Positions 26,344 to 36,933 of a DNA stretch of 64,000 bases are shown piece by piece. Origin of the DNA: Collinsella sp. An268 (GTDB taxonomy: Bacteria > Actinomycetota > Coriobacteriia > Coriobacteriales > Coriobacteriaceae); contig NZ_NFJH01000008.1 in the NCBI RefSeq assembly GCF_002159765.1, positions 50,672 through 114,671 of the forward strand. Direction: 5' to 3'. The notes below the pieces were generated by a model that saw nothing but the letters and a program-made list of their open reading frames with translations, was not told where the DNA came from and did no database searches. Made by a program: the position numbers and the translations under genes. Numbering within the stretch: the stretch's first letter is position 1; the number at the start of each line of letters is the position of its first letter.

Positions 26344-27339
26344 TCAGCGGGAGAGCTCCGGCGTCCAACCGACCGTGGGCCTCTCACCCGCGAGCACCTC
26401 GCCGATGGTCGCCGCCGCACCCGCGAGCAGGCTGTTCTCGCTCACGGTGAGCTCCATGTAGCCGCCGGCCCGCATGAGCTCGCGTATCACCACGGCGCCC
26501 GCGAGCATGACCGGGGCGCGCTTGGGCTGGATGCCCGGCAGCGCCGCGATCTGCGCGGCCGTCAGCTTGCGCATGCGGTCGATGGCGCGCTCCACCTCGA
26601 GCGCGGAGAGCGTGCGCAGATGCACGAACGAGGAGTCGTACGGCACGAGCTCGTGCGTCATCGCCACCAGCGTGGTGACGGTGCCGCCCACCGCCACCAA
26701 CCGGTCGGGGCGCGTCGGCTGCCCCTCCCAGTACGCCTCGAACTGTGCGCGCGCCCAGCGGCCCGCGGCGAGGATGTCCGCACCCGCGGGCGGATCGCCC
26801 GCAAGAAAGCGGTCCGTTACCCTACGGCAGCCGATATCGAGGGACTGCAGCCGGTCGAGCTCGAGCTCATGGCCGCGCTCGCAGTAGCTCCCCACCACGA
26901 TCTCGGTCGACCCGCCGCCCGAATCCGCCACGGCGATGCGCTCGTCGGGAAAATCGTGCGCCACCCCAAAAAACGTAAGGCGCGCCTCGACCTCGCCGGG
27001 GATGACCTGCGGGACAAGCCCCAAGTCGCGCAGCTGCCCCAACAGAATCTCGGCGTTGGCGGCATCGCGCGCCGCGCTCGTAAGCGTTGTCGAAACCCCC
27101 TCGGCACCAAACGCGCGCGCCTCCGCCGTAAACGTGCGGCAGGCCTCGACCACGCGCGCCACCGCCGCCTCGTCGAAGCGGCCGGTCGCGTCAACGCCCT
27201 GACCCAGATCGGTTATCTCGGTATGCTTGCGGGCGGCGAGCACGCGCCCGGCCGCGACCTCGGCAAGCGAGAGCCGCGATGACACCGTCCCGATATCGAT
27301 GGCGGCAACCCGGCGCGTCACCATCTCACCATCTGTCAT
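26344..27339 (-). CDS. Ppx/GppA family exopolyphosphatase/guanosine pentaphosphatase
   Basis: Hydrolyses polyphosphate and/or pppGpp. The 331-residue protein has the ASKHA phosphate motifs VAAIDIGTVSSRLSLAEV (phosphate 1) and IAVADSGGGSTEIVVGSY (phosphate 2), and VAVGGTVTTLVAM for adenosine-site contacts. It is the short, single ASKHA-domain form without the C-terminal HD domain of E. coli Ppx. ATG 27339 is favoured by GGTGGGG upstream; a GTG at 27351 is in frame. It follows the FtsB-like gene by 20 bases, so it is probably in its operon. Confidence 0.88.
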   Translation of the reverse strand: MTDGEMVTRRVAAIDIGTVSSRLSLAEVAAGRVLAARKHTEITDLGQGVDATGRFDEAAVARVVEACRTFTAEARAFGAEGVSTTLTSAARDAANAEILLGQLRDLGLVPQVIPGEVEARLTFFGVAHDFPDERIAVADSGGGSTEIVVGSYCERGHELELDRLQSLDIGCRRVTDRFLAGDPPAGADILAAGRWARAQFEAYWEGQPTRPDRLVAVGGTVTTLVAMTHELVPYDSSFVHLRTLSALEVERAIDRMRKLTAAQIAALPGIQPKRAPVMLAGAVVIRELMRAGGYMELTVSENSLLAGAAATIGEVLAGERPTVGWTPELSR

Positions 27340-27359
27340 AACCGACCCCACCTTTCAGC

Positions 27360-28364
27360 TTACGACGCCGAGCCGTCTCCCGTTGAGGCGACTTTCTGGC
27401 CCGAGGTCCCTTGGAAGAAGAAGATCGTATCGAGAAGGCGGACGTACCAGGGGGCGTTGTCGACGACGGCGCGCTCGGCCGCCTCCGCCTCGGCGCTCGT
27501 CGAGGGCTTGTCGGTCGTAGTGGAGGACGCGTCGCCGGAACCGTCCGCACTCGATCCGTCCGTCGTGCCGGCACTGTTCGACCCGGCCGCATCCTCCGAG
27601 CCCTGCGAGTCGGCGTCCGTTGAGGCGCCATCGGTCGCGCCCGCCCCATCGGTCGCGCCGGCGCCTTCGTCTCCCGCCGTCGCATCGCCCTCGGCGCTCG
27701 CATCGCCCGACGTGTCATCGAGACCCGTGACGTCGATGGCGATCTCGCCCGGCTTGACGAGGCCGAGGTTCTCGCGCGCGATGTCCTCGATGCCCTCGGT
27801 GGAGAGCAGCTGGTCGACGTCCTCCTGCAGGCTCTCGTTGTACTGCTGGCGGATGTCGTACTGCTGGCGGAGGATCTCGCCCGTGCGGTGGGCGATGTAG
27901 AGATCGCGCAGCGGGAAGTAGAGGCTCGCGCCCACGGCGACCACGACGAGCAGGTAGAAGACCACGCGGTAGGGACCGGTCGTTATCGTATAGAGCGCGC
28001 GGACCACGCGGTTGTCGCTCGCATAGCGCATGAGGGCACCGTTGCGCGCGCTGCGAGCGCGCGTCCCCTCTCGGGAAGCGCGACCAGGGCGCGCGGCAGC
28101 GCCCGGTCGCCCCGCACCGCCGGCCCGGGGGGCACGGGAGGGGTAATCGCCGCCGCGGTCGCCTCGCGCATGCGTAGCCGCGGTACGGGCCGCGCGCGGC
28201 GAGGCCGCCGTCCGCGACCGGTCGCCACCCGCACGCGGTCCGCGGCGGGCCTCGGCGTTCGCCCGGCGCGCGGCCTCGGCAAGGTTGCCCGTCGCCGCGG
28301 CGTCGGCGGGGGTGCCGGCGCGCGCAGCGCCGCGAGACGATGCGTTGTTGCGAAAGATGTTCAT
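27360..28364 (-). CDS. FtsB/DivIC-type septum formation initiator with long disordered arms
   Basis: The 334-residue protein has one membrane span (about 133-150, VVFYLLVVVAVGASLYF). A coiled coil follows (about 155-188) with EDVDQLLSTEGIEDIARENLGLVKPGE, the FtsB/DivIC signature. The cytoplasmic N-terminus (1-115) is Arg/Ala/Gly-rich and basic. The outer C-terminus (about 215-310) is Asp/Ser/Thr/Gly-rich and acidic and ends in a short hydrophobic segment. Family members are usually about 100-150 residues, so both arms are unusual, though basic extensions occur in Actinobacteria. It acts in the FtsQLB division complex. AAGGCG precedes ATG 28364. Confidence 0.85.
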   Translation of the reverse strand: MNIFRNNASSRGAARAGTPADAAATGNLAEAARRANAEARRGPRAGGDRSRTAASPRAARTAATHARGDRGGDYPSRAPRAGGAGRPGAAARPGRASREGTRARSARNGALMRYASDNRVVRALYTITTGPYRVVFYLLVVVAVGASLYFPLRDLYIAHRTGEILRQQYDIRQQYNESLQEDVDQLLSTEGIEDIARENLGLVKPGEIAIDVTGLDDTSGDASAEGDATAGDEGAGATDGAGATDGASTDADSQGSEDAAGSNSAGTTDGSSADGSGDASSTTTDKPSTSAEAEAAERAVVDNAPWYVRLLDTIFFFQGTSGQKVASTGDGSAS

Positions 28365-28521
28365 GGGCGCCTTGCTGCGATTGAGATGTGTATGCGCCCC
28401 TTCGTTATACCACAAGGGCACCGGCAAAACGCCGCGGGCGGACGGCTCGGCACGATACCTCCCCATCCGCCCGGCGACAGGTCTTCAGCCGCTCCCGTGC
28501 GACAGCGCACGGGGCGCGCCG

Positions 28522-29841
<1,320 letters not shown>

Positions 29842-29938
29842 CTAAGGTTAGCCTGACTAAACTTTTATCAGTATGCCCGAATTTCCCCACCCGATGCGGG
29901 AGATTCCGGATTTTTGCACGAGGCGGACCCGGGGATGC

Positions 29939-30814
29939 CTACGCCGCGCCCGCGCCCTCGGAGCGCTCGGCCTCCTTCACAGCGTCCCACATGGCGTTCA
30001 GCTGCTCGGTAGTGAGGTTCTCGACGGGGATGCCCGCGGCAAACGCGGCCTCCTCGATGGCGGCCCACCGCCGACGGAACTTGGCCGTCGAGGCCCGGAG
30101 CGCGCGCTCGGCATCGATGCCCTCTTTGCGCGCCACGTTTACCAGGGCAAACAGCATGTCGCCGAACTCCAGCTCGCGTGCGGCGCTGCCCGGCTCCTCA
30201 GCCTCGAACTCGGCGCGCTCGGAAGCGACCTCGTCCCATACGGCATCGACGGAATCCCATTCGAACCCCACCTTCGCCGCGCGCTTGGAGACCTTCTGCG
30301 CCTGCATGAGGGCGGGAAACGCCTGGGGCACGCTCTCGAGCAGCCCCTCGGGGCGCGAGACGCCCTCCCCCGCCTGCGTCCGCTCGTCCTTCTTCACCTG
30401 GTCCCAGATGTCGAGCACCTCGCCCGCGTTTGCCGCGCCGTGGCGCGGGCCGAACACGTGCGGGTGGCGGCGGATGAGCTTCTCGTTGAGCTCGCGCACC
30501 ACGTCCTCGATGGTGAACGCATGCGCGTCCGCTGCGATCTGGGCATGCAGCATCACCTGCATGAGCACGTCGCCGAGCTCCTCGCGCAGATGCGCGGCGT
30601 CACCCGCCTCGATGCAGTCGACGGCCTCGTAGGCCTCCTCGATCATGTTCTGCGCGATGCTCTGATGCGTCTGCTCCCGGTCCCACGGGCATCCGTCCGG
30701 TTGGCGCAGGCGCCAGATGGTCTCGGTCAGCGCGTCGAATGCGTCGCGGGCGTCGGCGCGGGTCGAGCGATCGCGCTGCGGTGCGCGAACCACACCGCCA
30801 AAGGGATCGAGCAT
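29939..30814 (-). CDS. mazG: Nucleoside triphosphate pyrophosphohydrolase MazG
   Basis: Hydrolyses (d)NTPs, probably as house-cleaning. The 291-residue protein has two MazG repeats. The first shows CPWDREQTHQSIAQNMIEEAYEAVDCIE and LREELGDVLMQVMLHAQIA, the E-E-x-x-E...E-x-x-D metal motif. The second shows LEFGDMLFALVNVARKEGID. The start ATG 30814 lies 3 bases after the phosphoesterase stop, with GAGGCG upstream, so the two genes are co-transcribed. The C-terminus has a short extra Ala/Glu tail. Confidence 0.93.
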   Translation of the reverse strand: MLDPFGGVVRAPQRDRSTRADARDAFDALTETIWRLRQPDGCPWDREQTHQSIAQNMIEEAYEAVDCIEAGDAAHLREELGDVLMQVMLHAQIAADAHAFTIEDVVRELNEKLIRRHPHVFGPRHGAANAGEVLDIWDQVKKDERTQAGEGVSRPEGLLESVPQAFPALMQAQKVSKRAAKVGFEWDSVDAVWDEVASERAEFEAEEPGSAARELEFGDMLFALVNVARKEGIDAERALRASTAKFRRRWAAIEEAAFAAGIPVENLTTEQLNAMWDAVKEAERSEGAGAA

Positions 30815-30817
30815 CGC

Positions 30818-31387
30818 CTACGCCTCCTCAAGCACCACGTGACGGAACGCCTCCGCCACCGGACGTCCGCTCTCGTAGATGCCGTAGCTGTTGCTGCCGT
30901 CCTTAGGGATCGAGACGCTGCCGGGATTAAACGCCCAGATGGTGGGCTGATCGGGCACGGGCTCGCTCACCTTCACGTGCGTGTGGCCGTACAGGATGGC
31001 GCTGCCCGCCGGAAGCGCGGGCAGGTTCTCGACGCTGTTGTGGAACCCCGCACCGTACACGTGCCCGTGCGTGAGGAAGAGCGTGCGGCCCTCCTCGTCC
31101 ACCAGCTCAGCGTAATCGGCCATGCAGGGAAAGTCGAGCACCATCTGGTCGACCTCGGCGTCGCAGTTGCCGCGCACAGCGATAAGCGCGCCCTCCTCCG
31201 CCATGCGGTTGAGGATGGGGATGACCCGCTTGGGGGCATAGTCGCGCGGAAGATCGTTGCGCGGGCCGTGGTAGAGCAGGTCGCCCAGCAGCACGATACG
31301 GTCCGGCTGCTCGCGCTCGACCGCCCGGGCGAGGTGCTCCGCCCAATAGGCGGAACCGTGGATATCGGAAGCGATGAGAACCTTCAT
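30818..31387 (-). CDS. yfcE: YfcE-type metallophosphoesterase
   Basis: The 189-residue cytoplasmic phosphodiesterase has MKVLIASDIHGS (D-x-H), IVLLGDLLYHG (GD), VRGNCDAEVD (GNCD) and LTHGHVYG/GHTHVK (metal histidines), and NPGSVSIPKD. This is the complete YfcE/MJ0936 pattern. The LYHGPRN variant is typical of the YfcE group. The start has GGAAGG about 9 bases upstream. It forms a two-gene operon with mazG. The physiological substrate is not known. Confidence 0.9.
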   Translation of the reverse strand: MKVLIASDIHGSAYWAEHLARAVEREQPDRIVLLGDLLYHGPRNDLPRDYAPKRVIPILNRMAEEGALIAVRGNCDAEVDQMVLDFPCMADYAELVDEEGRTLFLTHGHVYGAGFHNSVENLPALPAGSAILYGHTHVKVSEPVPDQPTIWAFNPGSVSIPKDGSNSYGIYESGRPVAEAFRHVVLEEA

Positions 31388-31711
31388 GGGAAGCCTTCCT
31401 CTAGCGATGCGCTCACCACCGCAGCGGGCGCTATGCCGCTGCGGATGCGGTGCCAAACGCCGCTATTGTACCCGCAACGGCCCCGCACGGGCGCGGGTGC
31501 TGGAGCCTCAGGCGCCTCGCTTCTGCCTTTTCGCTCCGGATCTGCGCTTCCGGATGGCCGCCGCCTGCTGGCGACCGCGCTCGCGCCTTACGGCACGCGC
31601 TTGCAGGAACGGCAGAAAACCACTCCTCGTTGGCGCGCGGCCATCAAGAAGTGGCTTCCTGTCATCGTGAGGCCCTCAAAGCTGGGGGCATCAGGGCCTC
31701 GGGCCCCAAGC
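31388..31711. other. Intergenic region with sulfatase-side hairpin
   Basis: No credible coding sequence is seen in these 324 bases. The only marked structure is the inverted repeat GAGGCCCT (31669-31676) and AGGGCCTC (31693-31700), 11 bases beyond the sulfatase stop. It could act as a terminator for the sulfatase operon but lacks a T-run. Confidence 0.5.
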
Positions 31712-33508
31712 CTACAGGTAGTCGCGACCGATCAGGCGCGTGAAGTAGTCCATCATCTGCCAGGACTCGGCGTCGAGCGTGCCCTTAAGGTAGGCGCGCA
31801 CGTCATCTGCCGTCACGCGGTCGGCGCCGCGCTCGCCCATCCACGCCGCAAAAGCCGCTCGCGTCCCATCGCGCTTCTCTGCCGGCACGGACCCGAGCAT
31901 CGTCCACAGGATGTTTTTTGCCTCACGGTCCCAAGCGAGATCCTCGAGCACACCCGGCTCGCAGTCCGCCTCTAGTTGGGCGCGACCGGCGGCGAGCGTT
32001 TCGAGGGTGACCTCATCCGGATCGGCCGAGAGGCCCATGCGCGCATACTGCTCTGCCGGCGCATCGTTCTCATTCATGAGGCGCACCATGGCGCGGGCAA
32101 GGCGCAACTCCGTCTCGGAATCGTCGATGACCTGGGTCTGACCGGGGTCTGCCACCACGTCGTACAGCTTGTTGCCGTAGTAGGCGCCGTTGCACTCCGT
32201 GCCGCCCACCGGCACCTTGAGAACGGGACAGCCCTTGGTGAAGCGGAACGGATCGACGAGCGTCGCCTCGCGCATCTCGGCAGGGCTGAAGATGGCGCGC
32301 ATGTGCGTCGGCATCAGGGTGTACTCGTAATTCTCGCCGTTGTCCATGGTCACCGGGCCGCGCATATAGGTGTAGCGGCCATCGGTGATACAGGTGTAGC
32401 TCGCATGCATGCCATAGAGCCCGTAGGTACGCACCGGCTCATCCCGCTCGATGACGGGCGTGAGCGGGCGCCCCTCCATGTCCTCGGGCACAGGCAAGCC
32501 AAAATAGTCGAGGATGGTCGCCGGGAGGTCGATCGTCTGCACGAGCGAGCTGCGATGCGCGCCCCTCACCTTGCTGCGCGGATCCCAGATAAAGAGGGGC
32601 GTGTTCACGATCTCGTTGTAGAGCGGCATCATGGTCTTTCCCCACCAGCCGTGCTCGCCCAGAAGGAAACCGTGGTCGGTGTTGACGATGAGCAGGGTGT
32701 CGTCCCAGAGACCGTACTCATCCATCTTGTCGAGAACGCGGCCCAGATAGGTATCGCACATGGTGATGAGCGCGGCGTAGAGGCGTCGCACATGGGCAAC
32801 GGTGGCATCGTCCTGAAGCACCGCATCGTAAGGCGGCCAGTCGGCGGGCAGCCCATCGTAGTCATCCGGATACAGGTCGCGGAACGCTTGCTGGGCGAAG
32901 AAGGGTTCGTGCGGGTCGAAGGTCTCGATCTGGAGGAACCAGTTGTCCGCATCGTGGTTGGCGTCGATAAAATCGAGGCCGGCGGTAAACGTCACATCCT
33001 GCGGCATCTTGTGCTGGTCGGTGCCGATGTAGGCACGGTTCATCGCGTCATGGCGCTCCAGTCGCTGCCTGATGGGATGCGGCGCGGCCGTAGCCGAGAA
33101 CAGGTGCTCGGCTGCCTCCATGCCGATCTTGGCCTTCCAAGGATCGCCTTCCTGGCCGCGCGTGCACTCCCAGCTCTCGTAGCGCGTGTGATACGTCGCG
33201 CCCCCGTCCTCCCAATAATGCTGATGGTCGGAAACGAGATGGCTGTAGATGCCGTTGTCACGCAGGATCTGCGGCATAGAGTCGTCGAACGGCTCCAGCG
33301 GACCCCAGCTGCGGTGCAAGAAGTTGTAGCGCCCCGTGTGGAGCTCGCGGCGCGCCGGCATGCAGGGCATGGACCCCGCGTAGCTGCAGTCGAAGGTGAC
33401 GGCATGCTCGGCAAGCCGGGTGAAGTTGGGCGTCTGGACCCAGTCGCAACCGTAGGGCTCGAGGAAGTTCCTCGTAAGCGTATCGTACATGACCATAATG
33501 GCTTTCAT
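31712..33508 (-). CDS. Type I sulfatase (formylglycine-dependent), predicted cytoplasmic
   Basis: The 598-residue protein shows the sulfatase signature C49-M-P-A-R53 followed by RELHTGR. The cysteine would be converted to formylglycine by an anaerobic maturase, which is not in this window. The N-terminal strand MKAIMVMYDTLTRN carries a metal Asp, and VNTDHGFLLGEHGWWGK supplies further metal ligands. There is no signal peptide, so it should act inside the cell on an imported sulfated sugar. GGAGG precedes ATG 33508. It follows the symporter gene by 36 bases, and the operon is presumably controlled by the adjacent LacI protein. The precise sulfated substrate is unknown. Confidence 0.9.
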   Translation of the reverse strand: MKAIMVMYDTLTRNFLEPYGCDWVQTPNFTRLAEHAVTFDCSYAGSMPCMPARRELHTGRYNFLHRSWGPLEPFDDSMPQILRDNGIYSHLVSDHQHYWEDGGATYHTRYESWECTRGQEGDPWKAKIGMEAAEHLFSATAAPHPIRQRLERHDAMNRAYIGTDQHKMPQDVTFTAGLDFIDANHDADNWFLQIETFDPHEPFFAQQAFRDLYPDDYDGLPADWPPYDAVLQDDATVAHVRRLYAALITMCDTYLGRVLDKMDEYGLWDDTLLIVNTDHGFLLGEHGWWGKTMMPLYNEIVNTPLFIWDPRSKVRGAHRSSLVQTIDLPATILDYFGLPVPEDMEGRPLTPVIERDEPVRTYGLYGMHASYTCITDGRYTYMRGPVTMDNGENYEYTLMPTHMRAIFSPAEMREATLVDPFRFTKGCPVLKVPVGGTECNGAYYGNKLYDVVADPGQTQVIDDSETELRLARAMVRLMNENDAPAEQYARMGLSADPDEVTLETLAAGRAQLEADCEPGVLEDLAWDREAKNILWTMLGSVPAEKRDGTRAAFAAWMGERGADRVTADDVRAYLKGTLDAESWQMMDYFTRLIGRDYL

Positions 33509-33544
33509 AACGCTACCTCCTTATGATCTAGGACATCAGATGCG

Positions 33545-34990
33545 CTATTCATCGATACCGGTGCCCGCGAGCTCGGTCTCAGCCGCCTCGTGGCGATGGC
33601 GGAGCTCCTCGCTGATGGCGAGCGAGCGCTCATCCGTAAGACGGTACATCTTTGTGAACACGATAACGAGCAACATGAGCACGCAGGGGGCAATCCAGCG
33701 AAGCGCAACGATTGCCCCGTTGACAACGGGGGTCTGCGCTTGGTTGGCGACATATCCAAGGGCACCGATGACTGCGACGGGCAGCGCCTGGCCGAGCGCC
33801 TGGCCAAACTGGTTCATAAGCTGGACGGCGGCCTGCGCCAGACCGTTGGCGCGCACGCCGGTGTTGTACTCGCCCCAGTCGACTACGTCGGGAATCATAG
33901 CCCACATGAGCGTACCGACCACGCCGTTGAACAGGTTGGCTATGGAGATGAACAAGGTGAGAATCGTAACGGAGGGGTTGGGGATAAACACGACGAGCAG
34001 GTTGGGCACGATGGCGGCAGCCGCAAAAATCATCATCGAGCGGCGCTTGCCCCAAAGATTCGTCACGATCGGCGTGAGCACCGGACCGAGCAACGCCGTC
34101 ACAACACCGAATGCGGTGGTTGCTACAATCCACTCTTGATGACCGAGCACGTAGGTGAAGTAGTACATATTGATTGCGCCGCTCAGACCCGTAGAGGCAA
34201 GGCTGGCGAAGAAGATGCCCGAGAGAAGCAGGAGCTCACGGTTCTTGAAGGTATCGATGGTGGAGCGGACGATATCGCCGAACGTCTCCTTCTTCTTATG
34301 GGAGACGCCCTCCTCCTTGGACGCCTCGACCGCCTCGATCTGCGCCAGCTGCGGGGTATCGTACGTACGCGCCGTCCAGGCAACAGCCCAGTAGCACAGG
34401 CACACCGCGGCACCCATGATGATGCCGTAATTGGACCAGCCCTGCTGGCCGCCGCCACACAGCTCGACCAGCGGCAGCGCGAACGCGCTCATGAGCTGCG
34501 GGATAACGGCGCATCCCTGACGGATGGCCTGGACCGTGGAACGCTGTTTAGGTACCTCGGTAATGATGCTCGCTAGCGAGTTGGCGGGAATGATGACGAA
34601 CGAGGAGATGATGACGTAGAGGATGTAGGCGGCGCACGCATAGATCACCTTGAGCGTGGGATCGAGCGCGGGCGTGGAGAACACCGCCCAGATGCATACG
34701 CCCCAAAACGGCGCCATCACGATGAGGAACGGGCGGTACCGTCCGAACTTCGTGTTGACGCGGTCGGCAACGACACCGATGAACGGGTCGATGATGGCGT
34801 CGACGATCTTTGAGGCGAGCATCAGGCCCGAGGCGATGGCCGGTGCAAGACCGAAGATATCGGTATAGAAGAAGCTCAGGTACGAGCCCATGAACACGAA
34901 GGGGATGTTTGATCCGATGCCCACGAAGCCGAAGCCGAGCATCTCGATGAGGCTCGCCTTGCGAAGCTTAGTTGCTTGTTGCTGCGCCAT
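33545..34990 (-). CDS. MFS/GPH-type sugar:cation symporter
   Basis: The 481-residue membrane protein has about 12 hydrophobic spans. The pattern GFGFVGIGSNIPFVFMGSYLSFFYTDIFGL with DAIIDPFIGVVADRVNTKFGRYRPFL is characteristic of the glycoside-pentoside-hexuronide:cation family (MelB-like). GGGAGG lies 7 bases before ATG 34990, better than the in-frame ATG 35011. It is the first structural gene of a symporter-sulfatase operon. An operator-like TTAATCGGTTAA lies 46 bases upstream. It probably imports a sulfated or glycosidic sugar; inference from context. Confidence 0.88.
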   Translation of the reverse strand: MAQQQATKLRKASLIEMLGFGFVGIGSNIPFVFMGSYLSFFYTDIFGLAPAIASGLMLASKIVDAIIDPFIGVVADRVNTKFGRYRPFLIVMAPFWGVCIWAVFSTPALDPTLKVIYACAAYILYVIISSFVIIPANSLASIITEVPKQRSTVQAIRQGCAVIPQLMSAFALPLVELCGGGQQGWSNYGIIMGAAVCLCYWAVAWTARTYDTPQLAQIEAVEASKEEGVSHKKKETFGDIVRSTIDTFKNRELLLLSGIFFASLASTGLSGAINMYYFTYVLGHQEWIVATTAFGVVTALLGPVLTPIVTNLWGKRRSMMIFAAAAIVPNLLVVFIPNPSVTILTLFISIANLFNGVVGTLMWAMIPDVVDWGEYNTGVRANGLAQAAVQLMNQFGQALGQALPVAVIGALGYVANQAQTPVVNGAIVALRWIAPCVLMLLVIVFTKMYRLTDERSLAISEELRHRHEAAETELAGTGIDE

Positions 34991-35036
34991 GTATGGTCCT
35001 CCCTTGGTCATACGTCGGCAATGGCTGATACGTCAG

Positions 35037-35048
35037 TTAATCGGTTAA
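35037..35048. promoter_or_regulatory. LacI-type operator upstream of symporter gene
   Basis: TTAATCGGTTAA is a near-perfect palindrome with the central CG typical of LacI-family operators. Similar sites recur upstream of the adjacent regulator gene at 36225, 36239 and 36324. Confidence 0.65.
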
Positions 35049-35120
35049 CTAATAGAGCTCGCCTTCACCTCTTTTCTCCCGTGTCGATCGATGTGCCTGC
35101 TTGTTGATAGATAGCGTCCG

Positions 35121-36203
35121 CTAGGAAGCCGTTGACGGCATCGCCCCGATGAGGTCGCAGCAGCGGAACGGAAGCACCTGCGCGGTGGGCGCTGCGCCCT
35201 CGATGAGGGCGATGGCCTCCTCGACCGCGCGCTCCCCCGCCTCGTAATTGGGCATCTCGCTGAATATCTCGGCGCTGAGCGTACTCAGATAGTCGCTCGC
35301 GAGGTCGGCGAAGATAACGCCGGGCAAGGGGAACAGCCTGCTTACCACATTTGACCAGCCGGCCCAGCTGCTGATGACGGCATCGCCCGCGTGCACACGG
35401 CCGGCGGCAAGATCGCTCAGCTCGTTGCTGAGGCTGCGCATGTAGGCCTGAGACGGCTGGGCAAACGCATCGGCGTCGACCTCGCCCCGGTCACGCTCGG
35501 ACCGCCGTGCAAAGAGTATGTCGCTCTTCACCCTGAACACGAGGGGGCGCGCCCGCCCCGCCTCCGCACAAGCCACGCGCACGCCTTCCTCGCGCTGCTC
35601 CTCCTGAACGTTGCGGACATCGGGGCGCAGGTATACCACGCGCTTCGCCCCATGGCTGATGGCGCAGGCGACGACATCGCGAGCACCGCCGAAGTAATCG
35701 AAGTCGATGGTGCTGTACGCCTGCGACGGATTGCCCGGGCAATCGAGGGCGACAAACGGGACGCGCTCGCGCTCGATGAGCTCCACACTCTCCGCACGCG
35801 GCCCTTCCGTGTCGCGACTCACAAAGATGACGGCATCGACTTGGCGCTCGAAATACGCGCGCAGGTAATCGTCGCACGGACGGTCCGCCGCCCTATGGTT
35901 GCGACAGAGCGTAATGCGGTATCCGCGGGCGTCGGCCGCACGCAGCATGCCCTCAACGGTTCGACCGTAACGGGGATTGCTGAGGTTCTTCTCAATGACC
36001 ACCCCGATGCACCTGCTCGTGCGCTTGCGGAGCGACTTCGCCGTCTGGTCGGGCACATATCCGAGCTCGCGCACGACGGCAAGGACGCGCTCACGCGTCT
36101 GCTCGCCGACGTTTCGCTTACCGTTGAGCACATTGGAGACGGTTGCCGTGGTGACCCCGGCGACACGGGCAACATCTTTGCCGGTTACGCGATGGTCCAC
36201 CAC
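35121..36203 (-). CDS. LacI family transcriptional regulator (sulfatase locus)
   Basis: The 360-residue protein begins at GTG 36203 behind GGGGAG. The N-terminal helix-turn-helix (residues 6-30, TGKDVARVAGVTTATVSNVLNGKR) and hinge RKRTSRCIGVVIEKN are typical, followed by a periplasmic-binding-like sensor domain (DAVIFVSRD, VPFVALDCPG). It lies upstream of the symporter and sulfatase genes in the same direction. Four TTAATCG-based sites flank it, so it most likely represses its own gene and the symporter-sulfatase operon until a sugar ligand appears. The sensor domain resembles that of the second LacI protein at 45100-46170. Confidence 0.88.
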   Translation of the reverse strand: MVDHRVTGKDVARVAGVTTATVSNVLNGKRNVGEQTRERVLAVVRELGYVPDQTAKSLRKRTSRCIGVVIEKNLSNPRYGRTVEGMLRAADARGYRITLCRNHRAADRPCDDYLRAYFERQVDAVIFVSRDTEGPRAESVELIERERVPFVALDCPGNPSQAYSTIDFDYFGGARDVVACAISHGAKRVVYLRPDVRNVQEEQREEGVRVACAEAGRARPLVFRVKSDILFARRSERDRGEVDADAFAQPSQAYMRSLSNELSDLAAGRVHAGDAVISSWAGWSNVVSRLFPLPGVIFADLASDYLSTLSAEIFSEMPNYEAGERAVEEAIALIEGAAPTAQVLPFRCCDLIGAMPSTAS

Positions 36204-36224
36204 AACAACTCCCCTCTCCGCGCG

Positions 36225-36341
36225 TTAATCGATTTTCATTAATCGATATACACATCATAGGCACGCCCTTGCCCCACCGGGGCGGAAGATCTATCTGGTC
36301 GGCAAGCGGCCCCAAACGGCAAGTTAATCGGTTGATTAATC
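36225..36341. promoter_or_regulatory. Cluster of LacI-type operator sites
   Basis: TTAATCGATTTT (36225-36236), TTAATCGATATA (36239-36250) and TTAATCGGTTGATTAATC (36324-36341) share the TTAATCG half of the site seen at 35037. Their place upstream of the LacI gene fits autoregulation. Confidence 0.55.
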
Positions 36342-36356
36342 GCAACTGTCGCAGAA

Positions 36357-36380
36357 AGGCCCGGTCATGCGACCGGGCCT
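36357..36380 (-). terminator. Intrinsic terminator of the small membrane protein gene
   Basis: AGGCCCGGTC and GACCGGGCCT form a perfect 10-bp stem with loop ATGC. On the minus strand it is followed by TTCTG, a weak T-stretch, 26 bases beyond the stop at 36406. Confidence 0.65.
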
Positions 36381-36405
36381 CATCAGTAGCTCGTAGAGAT
36401 AATCG

Positions 36406-36783
36406 CTAATCGAGCGCCTCTTGGCGGACGTTTCTGGCGTAGAAGAAGTACGCCGCCACGATGATGGCGTTTACGATGGGCGCCCAGGGGAAGCCGCCGA
36501 TAAGCACCGTGACCACCACCGCGACCACGTTGAGCACAAGCGCCAGCCAGTTGAGCCCCACAAACGGCGTCTCGACGCTGCGCGCCGGCTTGTTGGCGGC
36601 GCCGATGCCCCATACGCCGAGCGCGGCGTCCAGGAAGCATTGGACGATGACGCAGATAGCGAGCAGAAGGCCCGGCGAGGTGTTCGCAAACGCGATGGAC
36701 ATCGCCGCATACGCCGCCATGCCAAAGGCCGCGATCAACGTGATGAAGCTCATGATCTTGAGCATCTTCTGGTTCTGGGACAT
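36406..36783 (-). CDS. Small four-helix membrane protein of unknown function
   Basis: The 125-residue product starts at ATG 36783 directly behind GGGAGCGGGAT; an in-frame ATG at 36816 lacks a site. Four hydrophobic stretches are seen (about 10-30, 34-56, 72-92, 95-112), with the sequence FVGLNWLALVLNVVAVVVTVLIGG. No family is recognised. It is monocistronic with its own terminator at 36357-36380. Confidence 0.75.
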   Translation of the reverse strand: MSQNQKMLKIMSFITLIAAFGMAAYAAMSIAFANTSPGLLLAICVIVQCFLDAALGVWGIGAANKPARSVETPFVGLNWLALVLNVVAVVVTVLIGGFPWAPIVNAIIVAAYFFYARNVRQEALD

Positions 36784-36933
36784 ATCCCGCTCCCTTCGCT
36801 CATTCGCCGCGCTCATACATCCCCCGCAGCGCCTGGTGTATCGCTTCAGGCCTTATACCCAAGGTTGCCGCGCGAACGCAACGCGAACCCGGTCTGTCTG
36901 GCAAACGGCTGCCCCGCAGGAGCCGGTAGCGCG

